32,793 bases of DNA, taken from contig KE647309.1 of assembly GCA_000447185.1 (NCBI GenBank), forward strand, positions 1 to 32,793, in the 5' to 3' direction. Shown here piece by piece: positions 29,841 through 32,793 of the stretch. The translations under genes and the position numbers were made by a program. Each line of letters starts with the position of its first letter. The stretch's first letter is position 1. The stretch is from Vairimorpha apis BRL 01. Lineage: Eukaryota > Microsporidia > Nosematidae. Below the pieces are notes generated by a model, which was given only the letters and a program-made list of their open reading frames with translations, was not told the DNA's origin and did no database searches.

Positions 29841-32202
29841 TTAGTAACATCCTTCTTCAGAAGCTAAATTTTCTACACCTAAAATTTCTGCAACATCTTT
29901 ATATATTTTATACCTATTTTGACTTTTTTCTAAATTTGATCCTGTACATTCTAATGATCCATTAATTGCTTTAGTAGTTGCTCCAAACTGATTATCGCTA
30001 ACACCAGGCGCAGATGCAACTTTATTTTTCCAAAACCAAGCGCTAACTTTTGCTCCCAATTCAGGATCCTCTGCTACTTTTTCAGGATTATCAAAAATAT
30101 CTTCTCCGATTGCTTCACCTGCTTCTTTATAATTTTCAGGCCATGATAATTGAATAAAACCACGACCGTGATATGATTTTCCAGGAGCTCCTCCACTACC
30201 TCCATATTGCTCGGCACATTTATTTGACCCAGCGCAATCTATTTCTTCTATATATTGAAATCCTCCAGATTCATGTCCTGTTTGTGCAATAAACATTGCT
30301 GCTTCATTCAAATCATTAAATTCTTCATTAACAACCTTGACAATTGCATCTACAAATTCTGGATTTGGTTGATAATTGCTTTTAGTCATTGCTTCTATTA
30401 TTTGATCAGAAGTAATATTTAAATTTCCACCTCCTCCACTGCTATTGCCACCAGCCTTTGAACCTTGAGAATTAGAAGCACCCATAGAACCAGTATTTTT
30501 ACTAGTGTTAGCATTTTGTGATTGTGTTGAAGAAGTACCTGTACTTTTTGTTCCTCCTTGAACATTATTTACTGGATTTGAAGCATTATTAAAATTAGCA
30601 TTATTATTTGTTTTCAAAGCACTGGAACCATTGGAACTACCGCTTGTTTTTGAAGCACCAGAAGAACTATTTTTAGAACCCCCTCCACCATTAGTTCCTA
30701 AATTTGAGATTGGACCATTTTGTGAAGATCCTGATTTTGCAGAAGAACCATTTTTAGAACTTCCTCCACCACTAGTTCCTAAATTAGAAATTGGACCACT
30801 TTGTGAAGATCCTGATTTTGCAGAAGAACCATTTTTAGAACCTCCTCCACCACTAGTTTCTAAATTAGAGATTGGACCACTTTGTGAAGATCCTGATTTT
30901 ACAGAAGAACCATTTGACGAATTTTTCATGTTACTACTATTATTTGATTTTGATGAATTTTGTTGTGCAATATTAGATATTGGTTTATTATTATTTCCGT
31001 TCGAACTTGTACCAGAACCAATCAAATTTGAACTTTTAACATTTGGTTTTATTTTGTTATCTTTTTTCTTATTTATATCAATGTTTACACCAACTTGGTT
31101 TTCATTTTTTAAAATAGTTCGAGTTACTGTTACAGTAGTTATTGGATTTTGAAGTTGCATATTTTTGTAATAGGTTATCGTTTTGGTTTTTTTATCTTTT
31201 TTATTATCATCATTTGTCTTTTTTTTGATACTCTTTTAACTTTAAATTTATTCCTTTTATGTTTACTTCTAGGCTTTTGTTCTTCTGAATCATTACTTTC
31301 TTTACTTTCACTATTATTACTATCAGAATCATTATCAGTACTATTTTCTTCATTTTTTTTATTATCTTTATTATATCGTTTCTTATTATTTTCAGATTTA
31401 TCGTATTTATTTTTTCTGCGTTTCTTATTATTTTTAGAATTATTATCTTTCGAATCATCTTCTTTTTTATGATTCTTTAATTTTTTGATTTAACAATTTG
31501 ATTTTTTTCTTTATTATTTCATCTTTAATTTTACTTATCAATTTTAAATCTTTTTCTGTCTGTGATTCTTCATCATCTTCTGGATTTTTTTCTTTTTTTA
31601 GATTTCTTATCTTTTTGATCATCTTCTTTCCTTTGTTTTCTATTTCCTTTATTATTATACTTTTTTAGTTTATTTTCAGAATCTTTGTCTTCGTTTGTAT
31701 CTGTAGATTTATCATTTTTATTATCTGATTTTATTATTTTATTTTTTTTCCCATCTTTTTCATCAGAATTTTCATTTTCTGAAGTTTCCTCATCAGAATC
31801 TTTTGAATCTTTTTTATCTTCTTTTGAGCTATTTGAACTTTTCTTACTATTTTTATCTTCTGAAGTATCAGAATCTTCTTCTTCTTCACTGTCATTTTCA
31901 TTGTAAATTTCGCTTTTTAATTTTTCTACAAAACTTTTATCTTTTGTTAATTTTAATAGTTGTTCCATTATTTTAGAGTCTTTTGTGATACTTTTATCTT
32001 CACTTTTTTCTGATGTAGAAGATAAACAAGCAACATTATCATTTTTTATAGAACATTCAGTTCCTTTTGGACAGTCAGTTGTTATCCAATAACCGTTTAT
32101 ATCACATATCTTCAACATATTCTTTATACACATAGAAGAACCCGGTAAACAAGAATCTTTTGAATAACTCCATAATAAATGCATTATTGATAATAAAAGC
32201 AT
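29841..32202 (-). CDS. secreted chitinase: signal peptide, CBM19-like domain, repeats, GH19 domain; frameshifted
   Basis: GH19 chitinases cleave chitin, which lines the microsporidian spore wall. The joined frames give about 786 residues: a signal peptide (MLLLSIMHLLWSY), then a CBM19-like chitin-binding domain with six Cys (CLPGSSMC, KICDINGYW, DCPKGTEC, ACL). A long Lys/Asp/Glu/Ser-rich linker follows, then a Gly/Ser/Asn-rich region with 27-residue repeats. The C-terminal GH19 domain has FIAQTGHESGGF with the first catalytic Glu, YIEEID with the second, and YHGRGFIQLSWPENY (family YxGRGxxQLTxxxNY). Frame breaks occur near 31585-31599, in A/T runs around 31487-31501, and at 31215-31222. All lie in the charged linker and need changes of mixed sign. 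The GH19 part alone is one open frame (29841-31160). No CCC is near the start. The two ends lying in one gene is inferred. Confidence 0.82.
30664..30909 (-). repeat. 81-bp tandem repeats within the chitinase
   Basis: Three units of 81 bp are visible; a shared TGTGAAGATCCTGATTTT marker on the plus strand recurs at 30721, 30802 and 30883. Each encodes 27 residues of the type KSGSSQSGPISNL followed by a Gly cluster and SKNGSS. The exact 81-bp period and few differences suggest recent duplication. They form a flexible linker before the GH19 domain. Confidence 0.85.
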
Positions 32203-32301
32203 TTCTATATTTAGTATTTAGAATTTATTTTACAAATTAATGTTTTAAATTTAACCAATTAATTTTACGATTTTGAAAAAATGTTTCAAAAGAACCCAAA
32301 T

Positions 32302-32769
32302 ATGGCTTTTAAAAAAGATTATTATGAAAGGAAACAAGTAAAACATAGACAAAAATATGGTAAATTGGAAAAAGAAAAGAATTAATTGAACGATTAAAAA
32401 AAATAAAAGAAAGAAAGAAAGAAATTATTGATGCCAAAAATGAAATTGAAACTGTAACTGGTAAAGAATATTTTTTCAAATTTAATAGTATAAAAAATAA
32501 AAATAATAAAATTTATATAGAAGAAAATGAAGATGAAAATGAATTAAAAAAAAATTAATTTATATAGATAAAGAAATTGTTAGGGCTGAAAATAAAATTA
32601 AGTCATTTCAAAATATTCCTACAGGTAAAAAGTTTAAATTTGATGAAGAAGGTAATAAAATTCTTGTACAGAGAGAAAATTTAACTCACATAAACGAAAA
32701 TTTGTCAAAATAAATGATTATCTTGAAAAATTAATTTTAACAAGAAAAAAAATTTCTGAACAATTATAA
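32302..32769 (+). CDS. Utp11-like small-subunit processome protein, three frame breaks
   Basis: Utp11 belongs to the U3 snoRNP/SSU processome that matures 18S rRNA in the nucleolus. The joined frames give about 156 residues. The N-terminus MAFKKDYYERKQVKHRQKYG and the following LEKEKELIERL match the Utp11 start (RERSQxxxRxxYGxLEKxKDYxxRA). KEYFFKFNSIK then fits the PDEFYxxMxxxK segment. The rest is charged helix (IYIDKEIVRAENKI). Breaks in A runs near 32379, 32549-32556 and 32706-32710 are each corrected by one extra A. The start is placed at the second Met because CCC (32295-32297) lies just upstream of it; an in-frame ATG at 32281 would put the motif inside. It is divergent from the chitinase with only 99 bp between starts, so the two may share a promoter. 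Confidence 0.7.
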
Positions 32770-32793
32770 TTATTAATAAAAATGTTTTTTAAA

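Noticed and set aside
30631..31152. Plus-strand frame rich in Pro/Glu/Leu/Phe
   Set aside because: It is the antisense shadow of the Gly/Ser repeat region of the chitinase and has no start motif or recognisable domain.
31149..31906. Plus-strand Ser/Leu/Phe-rich frames and a minus-strand Ile/Lys frame at 31210-31458
   Set aside because: They are alternative readings of the Lys/Asp/Glu/Ser linker of the chitinase; composition follows from low-complexity A/G-rich DNA.

Overview
The window looks like nuclear DNA from a microsporidium with an expanded, very A+T-rich genome. Four things point that way. (1) The gene set is small and eukaryotic, and it includes microsporidian hallmarks: an NTT-type nucleotide transporter, a GH19 spore-type chitinase and a minimal Tom70. 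(2) Most genes carry a CCC (sometimes GGG) triplet within about 25 bases of the start codon. (3) One gene carries a 25-nt spliceosomal intron (GTAAGT...TTTAG) immediately after its start. (4) Proteins are short versions of their families. I cannot name the species. Long gene-poor spacers are unlike compact Encephalitozoon genomes and fit large-genome lineages.

Layout. 1-1671: empty A+T-rich DNA. 1672-2676 (+): secreted Cys-containing orphan interrupted by two in-frame TAA codons. 3416-4774 (-): membrane-anchored HECT-domain protein broken by three frameshifts. 6428-7694 (+): Pns1/CTL choline-transporter-like protein, two frameshifts. 7695-11377: gene desert holding copy 1 of a structured ~140-nt repeat. 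11378-13023 (+): NTT transporter, one frameshift. 13837-14427 (-): exosome Rrp41. 14954-15202 (+): Elf1. 15303-15969 (-): miniature E1 with the intron. 16952-18313 (-): Tom70. 18855-19454 (-): orphan. 20261-21249 (+): two tandem glutaredoxins. 22202-22672 (-): eIF5A. 23320-23534 (+): small orphan. 23564-24619 (-): proteasome Rpn3. 24845-25240 (+): SRP receptor beta-like. 25241-27337: second desert with repeat copy 2. 27338-28250 (-): RFC small subunit. 28429-28796 (-): Nse2/Mms21-like SUMO ligase. 28976-29799 (+): MYST acetyltransferase. 29841-32202 (-): CBM19-GH19 chitinase. 32302-32769 (+): Utp11-like.

The genes are mostly core housekeeping: transcription and chromatin (Elf1, MYST), RNA processing (Rrp41, Utp11), translation (eIF5A), secretion (SR-beta), mitosome import (Tom70), replication and repair (RFC, Nse2) and protein turnover (HECT, E1, Rpn3). 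Parasite-specific functions are the nucleotide transporter and the chitinase. There is no operon logic; neighbours are in mixed orientation.

At least 19 single-base frame breaks interrupt nine genes, nearly all at A or T runs. Sixteen would be corrected by one extra A or T. They are dense at 3.4-7.7 kb and 27.3-32.8 kb and almost absent at 13-25 kb. Uncorrected sequencing indels are the simplest explanation. The most interesting biology is the repeated structured element, the micro-intron, the membrane-anchored HECT protein without a visible catalytic Cys, and the CBM19-GH19 chitinase.
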